Shown here: positions 41,877-50,342 of the stretch, piece after piece | Layout: each line of letters begins with the position of its first letter | How positions within the stretch are numbered: the first letter of the stretch is position 1 | DNA from: Streptomyces globosus | Lineage (GTDB): Bacteria; Actinomycetota; Actinomycetes; Streptomycetales; Streptomycetaceae | Reading direction: 5' to 3' | Assembly: GCF_003325375.1 (NCBI RefSeq) | Contig: NZ_CP030862.1 | Span: forward strand, 1,305,501 to 1,369,500 | Length of the DNA stretch: 64,000 nucleotides | Notes under the pieces: model-generated | Databases searched by the model: none | What the model saw: only the letters and a program-made list of their open reading frames with translations | What the model was told of the DNA's origin: nothing | Position numbers and translations under genes: made by a program

Positions 41877-43208
41877 TCAGGCGTGCAGGCGGGCCGTCTT
41901 GAGGGCCATGTGGAGGAGCAGGCGGTCCTCGCCCTCGTCGAGGTCGAGCCCGGTGAGCTGCTCCACCCGGGCCAGCCGGTAGTACAGGGTCTGGCGGTGG
42001 ATGCCCAGGGCCGCCGCCGCCCGGCCGGCCTGGCCCGCGCAGTCCAGGAACACCTCCGCCGTCCGGGCCAGCTCCCGCTGCGCCGGGCCGAGCAGGGGGC
42101 GGGCCGCCGGGTCGTCCGCCGGGGCGGCGGAGGCGAGCGCCGACAGCATCCGGTACGGGCCGAGCGCCGACCAGCGAGCCACGGGGCCGAGCCGCGGCTG
42201 CGCCGCCGCCGCCCGGGCCGCCGCCGAAGCCTGCGCCCAGGCGTCCGCGAGCCCCCCGAGACCCCGGCCCGGCTCCGCGATCCCCGCGGCCGGGCCGCCG
42301 GGGGCGCCCGCCGGGGCCGCGCCGCCCGCCGTACGGGCCGCGCCCGCCGCTCCGGACACCGCCGCGCCCGCCGTCGCCGTACGGGCCGCAGCGCCTGCCG
42401 CCGCGCCCGCCGCCGTACGGGCCGCAGCGCCTGCCGCTGCGCCCGTCGCCGTACGGGCTGCCGCGCCTCCGGTCCCGGGCCCGAGCAGGCGGGACGCCAC
42501 CGCCTCCGCCGGGCCGAGGGCGTCCGCCGCGCGGAGTCTGACCAGCAGCGCCAGTGCCCGGCCCGGGGCGGTGTCCGCCTCCGGCCCGCGGCCCGGAACC
42601 ACGCACACCGCGGCGGCCCCCGGCACGGTGGCCGGGGCCTCACCGGTCCAGGGGGCGACGCACACCACCGTGTGCAGCTCGTCCGCGGCCGCCGGGCCGA
42701 GCGCCGCCCGGAGCGCCGAGACGGCCATGTCCTGCTGCCAGCCGCGGCCTGCGGTCAGCACCGCGAGGAACTCCCGCGACAGGTCGGCGCCCGCCTTGGC
42801 CTCCTCGGCGAGGAGGACGCCGATCCGGTCCGCCACCTCCATGGCGGCGGCCAGCGCCTCCGGCGCCGGTCCCGGGTCCCGGTCCAGCAGCCACACGTAT
42901 CCCTGCACGATCCCGCGGTAGCGCACCGGCAGGCAGATCCGGCCCCGGAAGACGCCCGCGTCCGGCGCTGCCGGGATCCGGACGGGGCCGGTGGCGCGGG
43001 CGATGCCGAAGCCCTCGAACCAGGACCGAACGGCCGCCGTCGACCCGCGGGTCAGGATCGACCGGGTCCGCACCGGGTCCATGGCGAGGTCGTCGTCGCT
43101 GTCGTGCGCGCCGAAGGCGATCAGGCGGAAGTCCCGGTTCTCCAGTGTCGCGGGGGCGCCGAGCAGCGCGGAGATCTCGTCCACCAGGTCCTGGTAATCG
43201 CCTTTCAC
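41877..43208 (-). CDS. PucR-family transcriptional regulator, probable activator of proline catabolism
   Basis: About 443 aa. GTG 43208 follows GGGAG at 9-10 nt. N-terminal sensory region (about 1-150; [13 protein letters not shown] and [12 protein letters not shown]), then a long Ala/Gly/Arg/Thr linker encoded by 36-bp repeats, and the C-terminal PucR helix-turn-helix ([20 protein letters not shown] followed by [11 protein letters not shown]). It diverges from the proline dehydrogenase gene; PucR-type PutR in Bacillus activates put genes, so the same role is inferred here. Confidence 0.87.
   Translation of the reverse strand: MKGDYQDLVDEISALLGAPATLENRDFRLIAFGAHDSDDDLAMDPVRTRSILTRGSTAAVRSWFEGFGIARATGPVRIPAAPDAGVFRGRICLPVRYRGIVQGYVWLLDRDPGPAPEALAAAMEVADRIGVLLAEEAKAGADLSREFLAVLTAGRGWQQDMAVSALRAALGPAAADELHTVVCVAPWTGEAPATVPGAAAVCVVPGRGPEADTAPGRALALLVRLRAADALGPAEAVASRLLGPGTGGAAARTATGAAAGAAARTAAGAAAGAAARTATAGAAVSGAAGAARTAGGAAPAGAPGGPAAGIAEPGRGLGGLADAWAQASAAARAAAAQPRLGPVARWSALGPYRMLSALASAAPADDPAARPLLGPAQRELARTAEVFLDCAGQAGRAAAALGIHRQTLYYRLARVEQLTGLDLDEGEDRLLLHMALKTARLHA
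42331..42457 (-). repeat. In-frame 36-bp imperfect tandem repeat in the PucR gene
   Basis: GTACGGG recurs at 42331, 42379, 42415 and 42451; the last three are exactly 36 bp apart. On the coding strand the unit encodes 12 residues of the AAARTAxGAAAG type. It forms a flexible linker and is a likely length-variable site. Confidence 0.85.
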
Positions 43209-43241
43209 CCGGCCATTCTCCCACCGCAAACCCGTCTTTCA

Positions 43242-43330
43242 GACAGGTGTATGAGATCGCGGACACGGATGCGTGACAGCTGTCGATGGCAGAGGATCGA
43301 GTCCATCCTTAGGTTTCACGGTGGTTTCAC
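43242..43330 (+). promoter_or_regulatory. Divergent control region of the proline genes
   Basis: GACAGGTGT (43242-43250) and GACAGCTGT (43275-43283) are near-identical and 33 bp apart, three helical turns; the second is part of the palindrome GACAGCTGTC (43275-43284). The -10 TAGGTT (43310-43315) has no good -35, as expected for an activated promoter. GGTTTCAC is repeated at 43312 and 43323. Confidence 0.5.
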
Positions 43331-43407
43331 TTGCGTTCTCCCCGCGGTCCCCGCCCACCCCCTGCGGGGGGCCCGTGACTGCTTCTGCCACCCGTTGGAG
43401 GTGCCCC

Positions 43408-44334
43408 GTGCTGGGTCCCGCGATCCTCGCCGCCTCGCGCAGCGACAAGATGCGCCGAATCGTCTCTGCCGCCCCGGTGACCAAGCCCGTGGTGACCCGC
43501 TTCATCCCCGGTGAGACGGTCGACCAGGTCATCCCCATCGTCGAGGAACTCGCCCGCAAGGGCCTCGAGGTGACCCTGGACGTCGTCGGCGAGGACATCA
43601 CCACGGTGGAGCAGTCGTACGCCGCGCGCGACGCCTACCTGGAGCTCGTCGCCCGCCTGAAGGACCTCGGCCTGGGCGAGAAGGCCGAGATGTCGGTGAA
43701 GCTCTCGATGTTCGGCCAGGCGCTGGAGGGCGGCCACGAGCTCGCCCTCGCCAACGTCCGCCCGGTCGTCGAGGCCGCCGCCGCGATCGGCACCACGGTC
43801 ACCCTCGACGCCGAGGACCACACCACCCTCGACTCGATGTTCGCCATCCACGAGGAGCTGCGGAAGGACTTCCCGCAGACCGGCTGCGTCATCCAGGCGT
43901 ACCTCTTCCGCACCGAGGCCGACGCCCGCCGCCTGGCCGACGCCGGCAGCCGCGTCCGCATCGTGAAGGGCGCCTACAAGGAGCCCGCCGAGGTCGCCTA
44001 CCAGGACAAGGGCGAGATCGACAAGGCGTACGTCCGCATCCTGAAGACGCTCATGGAGGGCAAGGGCTACCCGATGATCGGGTCCCACGACCCCCGCCTG
44101 ATCGCCATCGGGCAGGAGCTCGCCCGCCAGGCCGGCCGCAAGCTCGACGAGTACGAGTTCCAGATGCTGTACGGCATCCGCAGCGAGGAGCACCTGCGGC
44201 TCGCCGCCGAGGGCCACCGCATGCGGGTCTACACCGCGTACGGGACCGACTGGTACGGCTACTTCATGCGCCGTCTCGCCGAGAAGCCCGCGAACCTGCT
44301 CTTCTTCCTCCGCTCGATGATCACCAAGAACTAG
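43408..44334 (+). CDS. Proline dehydrogenase (monofunctional)
   Basis: 308 aa, the usual length of the monofunctional enzyme. Flavoenzyme oxidising proline to P5C. GTG 43408 with GGAGG at 6-7 nt; the frame is open to 43273 but the extension is unrelated to the family. Motifs: SVKLSMFG, LDAEDHTTLDSMF, IQAYLFRTEAD, RIVKGAYKEPAEVAY and FQMLYGIRSEEHLRLA. It is 19 bp upstream of the P5C dehydrogenase gene. Confidence 0.95.
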   Translation: MLGPAILAASRSDKMRRIVSAAPVTKPVVTRFIPGETVDQVIPIVEELARKGLEVTLDVVGEDITTVEQSYAARDAYLELVARLKDLGLGEKAEMSVKLSMFGQALEGGHELALANVRPVVEAAAAIGTTVTLDAEDHTTLDSMFAIHEELRKDFPQTGCVIQAYLFRTEADARRLADAGSRVRIVKGAYKEPAEVAYQDKGEIDKAYVRILKTLMEGKGYPMIGSHDPRLIAIGQELARQAGRKLDEYEFQMLYGIRSEEHLRLAAEGHRMRVYTAYGTDWYGYFMRRLAEKPANLLFFLRSMITKN

Positions 44335-44353
44335 GTCAAGGAGTTTCAGACCC

Positions 44354-45985
44354 ATGGATGCTGTGACCCAGGTCCCCGCCCCGGTCAACGAGCCGGTCCA
44401 CTCGTACGCTCCCGGCAGCCCCGAGCGCGCGCGGCTCGAGGAGCAGCTGAAGCTGCTCTCCGAGAACCCGATCGAGCTGCCGATGACGATCAACGGCGTC
44501 AAGCGGATGGGCGGCGGAGAGCGCTTCGACGTGGTCCAGCCGCACGACCACAAGTCGGTGATCGGCACCTACGCCAACGCCACCGCGGCCGACGCGCAGG
44601 ACGCCGTCGACGCCGCCCTGGCCGCCGCCCCGGCGTGGCGCGCCATGTCCTTCGACGACCGCGCCGCGATCATCCTGCGCGCCGCCGAGCTGCTGGCCGG
44701 CCCGTGGCGCGAGAAGCTGGCCGCCTCCACCATGCTCGGCCAGTCCAAGACCGCCCAGCAGGCCGAGATCGACACCCCCTGCGAGCTCGTCGACTTCTGG
44801 CGCTTCAACGTCCACTTCGCCCGCCAGATCCTGGCCGAGCAGCCGGTCGCGAACTCCGCCGGCGTGTGGAACCGCAGCGACCACCGCCCGCTGGAGGGCT
44901 TCGTCTACGCGATCACGCCGTTCAACTTCACGGCGATCGCCGGCAACCTGCCGACCGCCCCCGCCCTGATGGGCAACGTGGTCGTCTGGAAGCCGTCCCC
45001 CACGCAGACGCACTCCGCCGTCCTGCTGATGGAGCTCCTGGAGGAGGCCGGCCTCCCCAAGGGCGTCATCAACCTCGTCACCGGCGACGGCATCGCCGTC
45101 TCCGAGGTGGCCCTGAACCACCCGGAGCTCGCCGGCATCCACTTCACCGGCTCGACCAAGACCTTCCAGTACCTGTGGAAGACGGTCGGGAACAACATCG
45201 AGAAGTACCGCTCCTACCCGCGCCTGGTCGGCGAGACCGGCGGCAAGGACTTCGTCGTCGCGCACCCCTCCGCGGACCGCGCCGTCCTGAAGACCGCCCT
45301 GACCCGCGGATCCTTCGAGTTCCAGGGCCAGAAGTGCTCGGCGTCCTCCCGCGCCTACATCCCGGCGTCCATCTGGAACGACGGCTTCAAGGAGCAGTTC
45401 GCCGCCGAGGTCGACGGCATCGCCATGGGCGACGTCCGCGACCTGTCGAACTTCATCGGCGCCGTCATCGACGAGCGCTCCTTCGCGAAGAACAAGGCCG
45501 CGATCGACCGCGCCAAGGCCGACCCGTCCTGCACGATCGTCGCGGGCGGCAGCTACGACGACTCCGAGGGCTACTTCGTCCGCCCGACGGTCATCGAGTG
45601 CACGGACCCGGAGAACGAGGTCTTCACGACCGAGTACTTCGGCCCCATCCTCGCCGTCCACGTCTACGAGGACGACAGGTTCGACGAGATGCTGGAGCAG
45701 ATGGAGTCGGTCTCCGACTACGCGCTGACCGGCTCGGTCATCGCCGGCGACCGCTACGCCGCCGCCCACGCGATGGACAGGCTCCGCTTCGCCGCGGGCA
45801 ACTTCTACATCAACGACAAGTCGACCGGCGCCGTCGTCGGCCAGCAGCCCTTCGGCGGCGGCCGCGCCTCCGGCACCAACGACAAGGCCGGCGCCGCCAG
45901 CAACCTCCAGCGCTGGGTCTCGACCCGCTCCATCAAGGAGACGCTGGTCCCGCCGACCGAGTACGGCTACCCGCACATGGGCTGA
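44354..45985 (+). CDS. pruA: L-glutamate gamma-semialdehyde (P5C) dehydrogenase
   Basis: 543 aa ALDH4-type enzyme that completes proline degradation to glutamate. Motifs: ITPFNFTAIAGNLPTAPAL, HFTGSTKTFQYLW, the general base in RLVGETGGKD, and the nucleophile C328 in GQKCSASSRAY. AAGGAG lies 11 nt before the ATG. The separate upstream proline dehydrogenase replaces the fused PutA of enterobacteria. Confidence 0.96.
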   Translation: MDAVTQVPAPVNEPVHSYAPGSPERARLEEQLKLLSENPIELPMTINGVKRMGGGERFDVVQPHDHKSVIGTYANATAADAQDAVDAALAAAPAWRAMSFDDRAAIILRAAELLAGPWREKLAASTMLGQSKTAQQAEIDTPCELVDFWRFNVHFARQILAEQPVANSAGVWNRSDHRPLEGFVYAITPFNFTAIAGNLPTAPALMGNVVVWKPSPTQTHSAVLLMELLEEAGLPKGVINLVTGDGIAVSEVALNHPELAGIHFTGSTKTFQYLWKTVGNNIEKYRSYPRLVGETGGKDFVVAHPSADRAVLKTALTRGSFEFQGQKCSASSRAYIPASIWNDGFKEQFAAEVDGIAMGDVRDLSNFIGAVIDERSFAKNKAAIDRAKADPSCTIVAGGSYDDSEGYFVRPTVIECTDPENEVFTTEYFGPILAVHVYEDDRFDEMLEQMESVSDYALTGSVIAGDRYAAAHAMDRLRFAAGNFYINDKSTGAVVGQQPFGGGRASGTNDKAGAASNLQRWVSTRSIKETLVPPTEYGYPHMG

Positions 45986-46003
45986 TCCCGGCCCCGCCTG
46001 ACC

Positions 46004-46044
46004 CCGCCCCCGCTCCGGTACCCCCAAGTCCGGAGCGGGGGCGG
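46004..46044. terminator. 15-bp perfect hairpin after the proline operon
   Basis: CCGCCCCCGCTCCGG (46004-46018) and its complement at 46030-46044, loop 11 nt, in the convergent gap before the nitroreductase gene. Confidence 0.9.
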
Positions 46045-46068
46045 TCTCCATTCCGGGGCCGCCGCGGC

Positions 46069-46770
46069 TCAGACCTCCACCAGCACCTGCTCCAGCGTCT
46101 TGCGGACCAGGTCCGGGACCTCGCAGTCGTCCGCCGGGTAGCCGACCGGGACCACGGCGAACGCCTTCTCGTTCTCCGGCCGGCCCAGCACGTGCGCGAG
46201 GAACCGCATCGGGCTCGGGGTGTGCACCAGCGCGGCCAGGCCGGAGAGGTGCAGCGCGCTCAGCAGCATGCCGACGGCGATGCCGACCGATTCGTCGACG
46301 TAGTAGTGCTTGCGCCTGCTGCCGTCCTCGCCCAGCCAGTAGCGCTGCTGGAAGACGACGATCAGGGCGGGGGCGTCCGTCAGATGCGTCTTGACGGCGT
46401 CCGTGCCGAGCGGGCGCAGGGCCGCCAGCCACTCGTCGCCGAGGCGGCCCTCGTACGAGAGCTGCTCCTCCTGCTCGGCGGCGGCCCGGATCTGCCGGCG
46501 CACCTCCGGGTCCTTGACCAGGACGAACGTCCACGGCTGCTGGTGCGCCCCGGAGGGGGCCGTCGCCGCGCAGGCGATGGCGTCGCGGACGGCCTGCTCC
46601 GGCACCGGGTCGGGGGAGAACGCGCGGACGGTGCGCCGCTGCCCCATGCGCTCGCGCAGCTCCGCGGCGCGCTCCAGAGTCCGGCCGGCCGGCATCCGCT
46701 CGGGCCGGTAGGCGACGGGACGGTACGGCTCCCCGTGCACGGGGGTCCACTGCTGGGCGGTAGGTGACAT
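46069..46770 (-). CDS. Nitroreductase family protein
   Basis: 233 aa FMN-dependent oxidoreductase. N-terminal RRTVRAFSPDPVPEQAVRDAI, FMN-contact APSGAHQQPWTFVLVKDPEVRRQI, and the C-terminal LHLSGLAALVHTPSPMRFLAHVLGRP to PVGYPADDCEVP. Similar to the family's 5,6-dimethylbenzimidazole-synthase/iodotyrosine-deiodinase-like branch, but the reaction is unassigned. ATG 46770 is 6 nt downstream of CACACT on the minus strand (46782-46777), a leaderless layout. Confidence 0.85.
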   Translation of the reverse strand: MSPTAQQWTPVHGEPYRPVAYRPERMPAGRTLERAAELRERMGQRRTVRAFSPDPVPEQAVRDAIACAATAPSGAHQQPWTFVLVKDPEVRRQIRAAAEQEEQLSYEGRLGDEWLAALRPLGTDAVKTHLTDAPALIVVFQQRYWLGEDGSRRKHYYVDESVGIAVGMLLSALHLSGLAALVHTPSPMRFLAHVLGRPENEKAFAVVPVGYPADDCEVPDLVRKTLEQVLVEV

Positions 46771-47213
46771 GGGGCGAGTGTGCCGGGGGTGGCCCGAGCG
46801 GGCCAGTGCCCCGGCACGGGCGTTTGTCCCGTTCTGCGGGGACGGGGCGGGAATGGCAGCGGCGAGCACCGGCCGATTCGCCGGAGGGCGGTCCGGCTGC
46901 GGCGTGCCGGCGGTCCGGGGCCGCCCCGGCACCCGCCCGGCCGGCCGGGCAGGGCGCATGCCGCCGGGGCGGGGCGTGCGGACCCCCGCCGACCTGCGGG
47001 AAACGGCCTGCACGGACCCGGAGCGCGCGCGGCCCGGCGGGCGCGGAGCCGTACGCACGCCCCCCGCCGGGCCGGGGCGTCCGTACGGGCGGCAGGCGGC
47101 TGCGGGTTCCGCATTCCGGATGGTCCGCCTGTTTCCGGCCCTTCCGGCGGGGCCGGGCGGCCGGTTCGCGACGGCCCGGCGGCGGCCGGACGCCCGCGCG
47201 GCACACTGGGGGC
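46771..47213. other. 443-bp divergent intergenic region without a convincing gene
   Basis: Extremely GC-rich. It holds two divergent leaderless promoters with the same -10 hexamer CACACT (46782-46777 minus; 47202-47207 plus), each 6 nt from its start codon. A large hairpin at 47049-47088 has 15-bp arms with one mismatch. Open frames here lack the third-position pattern and ribosome sites of neighbours. Confidence 0.6.
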
Positions 47214-47756
47214 ATGACCGGCACCCGCACGCGCCTCGCGCACACCTCGCAGCTGGCGGCCGGGGAGCTCTCCGCCGTACGGGGGCTCCTCGACGGCGCC
47301 TTCGACGGCGACTTCGGCGAGGAGGACTTCGAGCACGCCCTCGGCGGCATGCACGCCCTGGTGTACCGCGGAGGGGAGCTCCTCGCGCACGGCAGCGTCG
47401 TCCAGCGGCGCGTCGTCCACGCGGGCCGCGCCCTGCGCTGCGGATACGTCGAGGCCGTCGCGGTCCGGGCGGACGCGCGGCGGCGCGGCCTCGGCGGCGC
47501 CGTGATGGCCGCCCTGGAGGACGTCATCGGACGGGCGTACGTGCTCGGCGCGCTCTCCGCCTCCGACGAGGGCGCCGCCCTGTACGGGGGCCGCGGCTGG
47601 TCGGTGTGGGGCGGCCGGATCGGCGCCCTGTCACCCGGCGGCCCGGTCCGCCTGCCGGAGGAGGAGGGCTCGACGTACGTGTGGGCGCCGGACGGGGCCC
47701 TGCCCGCGCCCGCCGAGGGCCTGTGGTTCGACTGGCGCGACGGCGACGTCCTGTAG
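47214..47756 (+). CDS. Aminoglycoside 2'-N-acetyltransferase family protein (AAC(2')-I-like)
   Basis: 180 aa GNAT. It resembles mycobacterial AAC(2')-I closely: GAFDGDFGEEDFEHALGGMH (residues 29-46), QRRVVHAGRALRCGYVEAVA (64-83) with VRAD (84-87), LGALSASDEGAALYGGRGW and the C-terminal DWRDGDV. AAC(2') acetylates the 2'-amine of aminoglycosides in the cytoplasm; mycobacterial members also may modify cell-wall precursors. Length is normal. Leaderless start. Activity on a drug is inference; it may be a housekeeping relative. Confidence 0.85.
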   Translation: MTGTRTRLAHTSQLAAGELSAVRGLLDGAFDGDFGEEDFEHALGGMHALVYRGGELLAHGSVVQRRVVHAGRALRCGYVEAVAVRADARRRGLGGAVMAALEDVIGRAYVLGALSASDEGAALYGGRGWSVWGGRIGALSPGGPVRLPEEEGSTYVWAPDGALPAPAEGLWFDWRDGDVL

Positions 47757-47766
47757 TACCCGGCCG

Positions 47767-47792
47767 CGCCTGCCCGTTCAGCCGGGCAGGCG
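47767..47792. terminator. Bidirectional hairpin overlapping the MDR gene end
   Basis: CGCCTGCCCG (47767-47776) and CGGGCAGGCG (47783-47792) around a 6-nt loop that includes the stop codon of the convergent MDR gene. Confidence 0.75.
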
Positions 47793-48791
47793 GACCAGCA
47801 TCTTGCCGGTGTTGTCGCCGCGCAGGACCCCGAGAAACGCCTCCACGGTGCGGTCGATCCCCTCCACGGCGGTCGTGTCGGTGCCCACGCGCCCGCTGCG
47901 CAGGTGCGGGACGAGGAAGTCCTCCAACTCCTCCTGGAGGCCGGTGTGGTGGCGGACCAGGACCCCTTCCAGGCGGAGCGACTTGTGCACCACCTCGAAG
48001 AGGTTGCGCGGCGCGGCCGGCGAGCGGTCCCCGTTGTACGTCGAGACGGCGCCGACCCAGGCAATCCGCCCGAACTCCCGCAGCGCGCCGATGGCCCCCT
48101 CCAGGTGGTCCTTGCCGACGTTGTCCACGTACACGTCGATGCCGTCCGGCGCCGCCTGGGCGAGCAGCTCGCCGACCGGGCCGTCGTGGTAGTCGAACGC
48201 CGCGTCGAAGCCGAGCACACCGGTGAGGTGGCGCACCTTCGCCGGGGTGCCCGCGCTGCCGATGATCCGGCGGGCGCCCAGCAGCCGGGCGATGTGCCCG
48301 ACGGCGGTGCCGACCCCGCCGGCCGCGGCCGACACGTACAGGTCCTCGCCCGCGCGCAGGCCCGCGGTCCGGGTGAGCGCGGCGTACGCGGTCAGGCCGG
48401 TGCCGCCGAGGATGCCGAGGTGGGCCTCCAGCGGGACGCCCTCGTGGCGGCGGATCCTGCGCGTGCCGTCCTCGCCGAGCGCCACCAGCGCGTGCGTGCG
48501 CCAGCCCTGGCGGTGGAAGACGAGGTCGCCCTCCTCCAGGCCCGGGTCGCGGGAGGCGACCACCCTGCCCACGGCGCGGCCCTCCAGCGGGGCGCCCAGC
48601 GCGAAGCCCTCCTCGCCGCCGTCCATCATCCCGCGGTGGTAGGGGTCCACGGACAGCAGGAGGTTCTGCACCAGGGCCGTCCCCGGCGCGGGCTCCGGCA
48701 CCGGCATGCGGGCCAGGGTGAAGTCGGAGGCGGAGGGGAAGCCGGAGGGGCGGGCGGTCTGGTGCACGGCGTACGCGGTGTTCTCGGTCAT
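47778..48791 (-). CDS. NADP-dependent oxidoreductase (MDR, leukotriene B4 dehydrogenase/enone reductase type)
   Basis: 337 aa. N-terminal LLLSVDPYHRGMMDGG, EGRAVGRVVASRDPGLEEGD, then GGTGLTAYAAL and the Rossmann SAAAGGVGTAVGHIARLLGA, VDNVGKDHLEGAI, and C-terminal DNTGKMLVRL: the PTGR/YncB branch of zinc-free MDR enzymes that reduce alpha,beta-unsaturated carbonyls. ATG 48791 lies 7 nt after TAACGT on the minus strand, so it is leaderless. The divergent LysR gene likely regulates it. Confidence 0.9.
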   Translation of the reverse strand: MTENTAYAVHQTARPSGFPSASDFTLARMPVPEPAPGTALVQNLLLSVDPYHRGMMDGGEEGFALGAPLEGRAVGRVVASRDPGLEEGDLVFHRQGWRTHALVALGEDGTRRIRRHEGVPLEAHLGILGGTGLTAYAALTRTAGLRAGEDLYVSAAAGGVGTAVGHIARLLGARRIIGSAGTPAKVRHLTGVLGFDAAFDYHDGPVGELLAQAAPDGIDVYVDNVGKDHLEGAIGALREFGRIAWVGAVSTYNGDRSPAAPRNLFEVVHKSLRLEGVLVRHHTGLQEELEDFLVPHLRSGRVGTDTTAVEGIDRTVEAFLGVLRGDNTGKMLVRLPG

Positions 48792-48857
48792 GGCGGGGAC
48801 GTTAGGGAGGAATCCCCGGGCCGGGCAGGGGGTTGGGCTCATGGAAGCACCCGATAC

Positions 48858-48872
48858 ATGAACACTGCTCAT
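48858..48872. promoter_or_regulatory. LysR-type box between the MDR and LysR genes
   Basis: ATGAACACTGCTCAT is a 15-bp interrupted dyad containing T-N11-A, located in the 102-bp divergent region. Confidence 0.55.
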
Positions 48873-48893
48873 ACACCGAGGTGAAAGCCGCCC

Positions 48894-49784
48894 ATGACAG
48901 CCCGACAGGCCGAACTCGCCCCGCACGAACTGCGGATCCTCCTCGCCGTCGCCGAGACCGGCGGCTTCTCGGCCGCCGCGGCGCGGCTCGGACTGACCCA
49001 GTCCGCGGTCTCCCACTCGGTGCGCGGCAGCGAGGCCAAGGTCGGCGCCGTCCTCTTCGAGCGCGGGCGGACCGGCGCCGTGCCCACCGCGGCGGGGGAG
49101 CGGGCCGCGGCCCTCGCCCGGCGGATCCTGCGGATGTACGAGGTCCTCGGCGCGGAGGTCCGTGCGGCCGCGGCCGGCGGCTCCGGCGCCGACGGCGCAC
49201 TGCAGGGGGTGCTGCGCATCGCCGCGTTCCGCAGCGCGGCCCTGCACCTGCTGCCGCCCGCGCTGGAGCGGCTTGCCGCCCGGCACCCCGGGATCCGCGC
49301 GGAGGTACGGGTGGTGCGGGAGGTGGGGGAGGGGGCCGCGGGGGAGGTGGTCGCGGGGAGGGCCGACCTCGGGATCGCCACGCTGGACCCCGCCGCCGGG
49401 CTGCCGCCGGGGCTGCTGGGCGGGGTGCTCGTGCAGGAGGCGTACGCGCTGGTGCACCCGGCCGGGCACGCCGACCCGAAGTCGCTGCCCCTGCTCGACT
49501 GGGACGAGAACTGCGGCTCCTACACCCGGGAGTGGTGGCGGTCCCAGGACTGGATCCCGCGCGCCACCGTGAAGGCCGAGGACGACGGGATGGTGCTCAC
49601 CATGGTGGGCCGCGGGCTCGGCATGGCGATCATGCCCGAGCTGTCGCTCCGCGAGGCGGGAAACGCGGTCGCCGTCACCGGTCTGGGCCCCTCGGGGCCC
49701 GTCCGAAACGTGGGATACGTAACCACCCCGGAATCCGCCTCCACGGTCGCCGTCAGGGCTCTGATCAGGGAACTTCGCCAGTAG
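48894..49784 (+). CDS. LysR-family transcriptional regulator
   Basis: 296 aa. N-terminal winged helix-turn-helix (LRILLAVAETGGFSAAAARL at about 15-34, then GLTQSAVSHSVRGSEAKVGA) and an effector domain (about 95-290) with GRADLGIATLDPAAGLP and MVGRGLGMAIMPEL. ATG preceded by GAGGTGA at 9 nt. Probably autoregulatory and controlling the divergent MDR reductase; the inducer is unknown. Confidence 0.9.
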   Translation: MTARQAELAPHELRILLAVAETGGFSAAAARLGLTQSAVSHSVRGSEAKVGAVLFERGRTGAVPTAAGERAAALARRILRMYEVLGAEVRAAAAGGSGADGALQGVLRIAAFRSAALHLLPPALERLAARHPGIRAEVRVVREVGEGAAGEVVAGRADLGIATLDPAAGLPPGLLGGVLVQEAYALVHPAGHADPKSLPLLDWDENCGSYTREWWRSQDWIPRATVKAEDDGMVLTMVGRGLGMAIMPELSLREAGNAVAVTGLGPSGPVRNVGYVTTPESASTVAVRALIRELRQ

Positions 49785-50053
49785 AGGGGCTGAGAACGGA
49801 GGGCCTGGGACGGGCCGTCCGGAGGATTGGCCGTCTCAGATAGTAGGAAGTCCGAGTAATTGCGCAGACATACAGCGGAAGCTGTCCTAGTTTTGTAGAA
49901 GCCGAACGTCTCGCCGATCCGGCGAATGGCGGCCCGCGGCGCGCGCCCCGAACAGGCAATCCCTGTGGCGCAGCGCCCCCGCCCCTTCCGGCGCCTTGAA
50001 GGAACCCCTCATCCGCGGCTGTGCCGCGCCGTGATCTCAAGGAGTCGATCACC
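49785..50053 (+). other. 269-bp structured leader region before a 44-aa peptide gene
   Basis: Contains an AT-richer stretch (49838-49900) and several small hairpins: ACAGC-GGAA-GCTGT (49872-49885, GNRA-type loop), TCGCCG-ATC-CGGCGA (49911-49925) and ACAGG/CCTGT (about 49951-49965). TTGCGC (49860-49865) is a possible -35. AAGGAG (50039-50044) serves the peptide gene. Confidence 0.5.
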
Positions 50054-50188
50054 ATGACCAAGACCACCCCCGCCGCCCCCCGCCGCGTCCGCCGCTCCGC
50101 CGCCGCCGACGCCGACCGCAGGAACGCCGCCGCGGCCCTGCAGCGCGCCCTGGACCGCCGCGACAACGGCGGCGCGACCGGCCACTGA
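50054..50188 (+). CDS. 44-aa basic peptide, conserved-type small protein
   Basis: Begins [20 protein letters not shown] and ends in NGGATGH; 44 aa with an arginine-rich N-terminus and a central helix with [15 protein letters not shown] has AAGGAG at 9 nt and codons end almost always in G or C. I recall similar peptides upstream of leuB in other Streptomyces. Function unknown. Its own leader has several hairpins, which suggests regulated expression. Confidence 0.75.
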   Translation: MTKTTPAAPRRVRRSAAADADRRNAAAALQRALDRRDNGGATGH

Positions 50189-50286
50189 CCCGGCGCCCGG
50201 GCCGGGCGCCCGGCCCGGCCCCGCTAGGCCTCCCGCCCTGCGCCCCGGCCACGCCCCCGCCGCACCGATCGCCCGCGACACGCGCT

Positions 50287-50336
50287 GTCCAGATGGTGGA
50301 CGCAATATGTCTGAGGGCTGGGACACGGAGTACGGT
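50287..50336 (+). promoter_or_regulatory. leuB promoter region with GTCCA-N5-TGGAC dyad
   Basis: GTCCA (50287-50291) and TGGAC (50297-50301) form a 15-bp interrupted palindrome. The -10 TACGGT (50331-50336) stands 6 nt before the leuB ATG. The dyad would be centred near -50, a position suited to an activator. IclR-type regulators (NdgR/LtbR) are known to act on leu genes; assignment to them is inference. Confidence 0.5.
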
Positions 50337-50342
50337 TCCGAC

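Noticed and set aside
44336..48220. 1294-residue minus-strand open frame
   Set aside because: It crosses the proline operon, the nitroreductase and acetyltransferase genes; composition is low-complexity and family genes are clear on the other frames.
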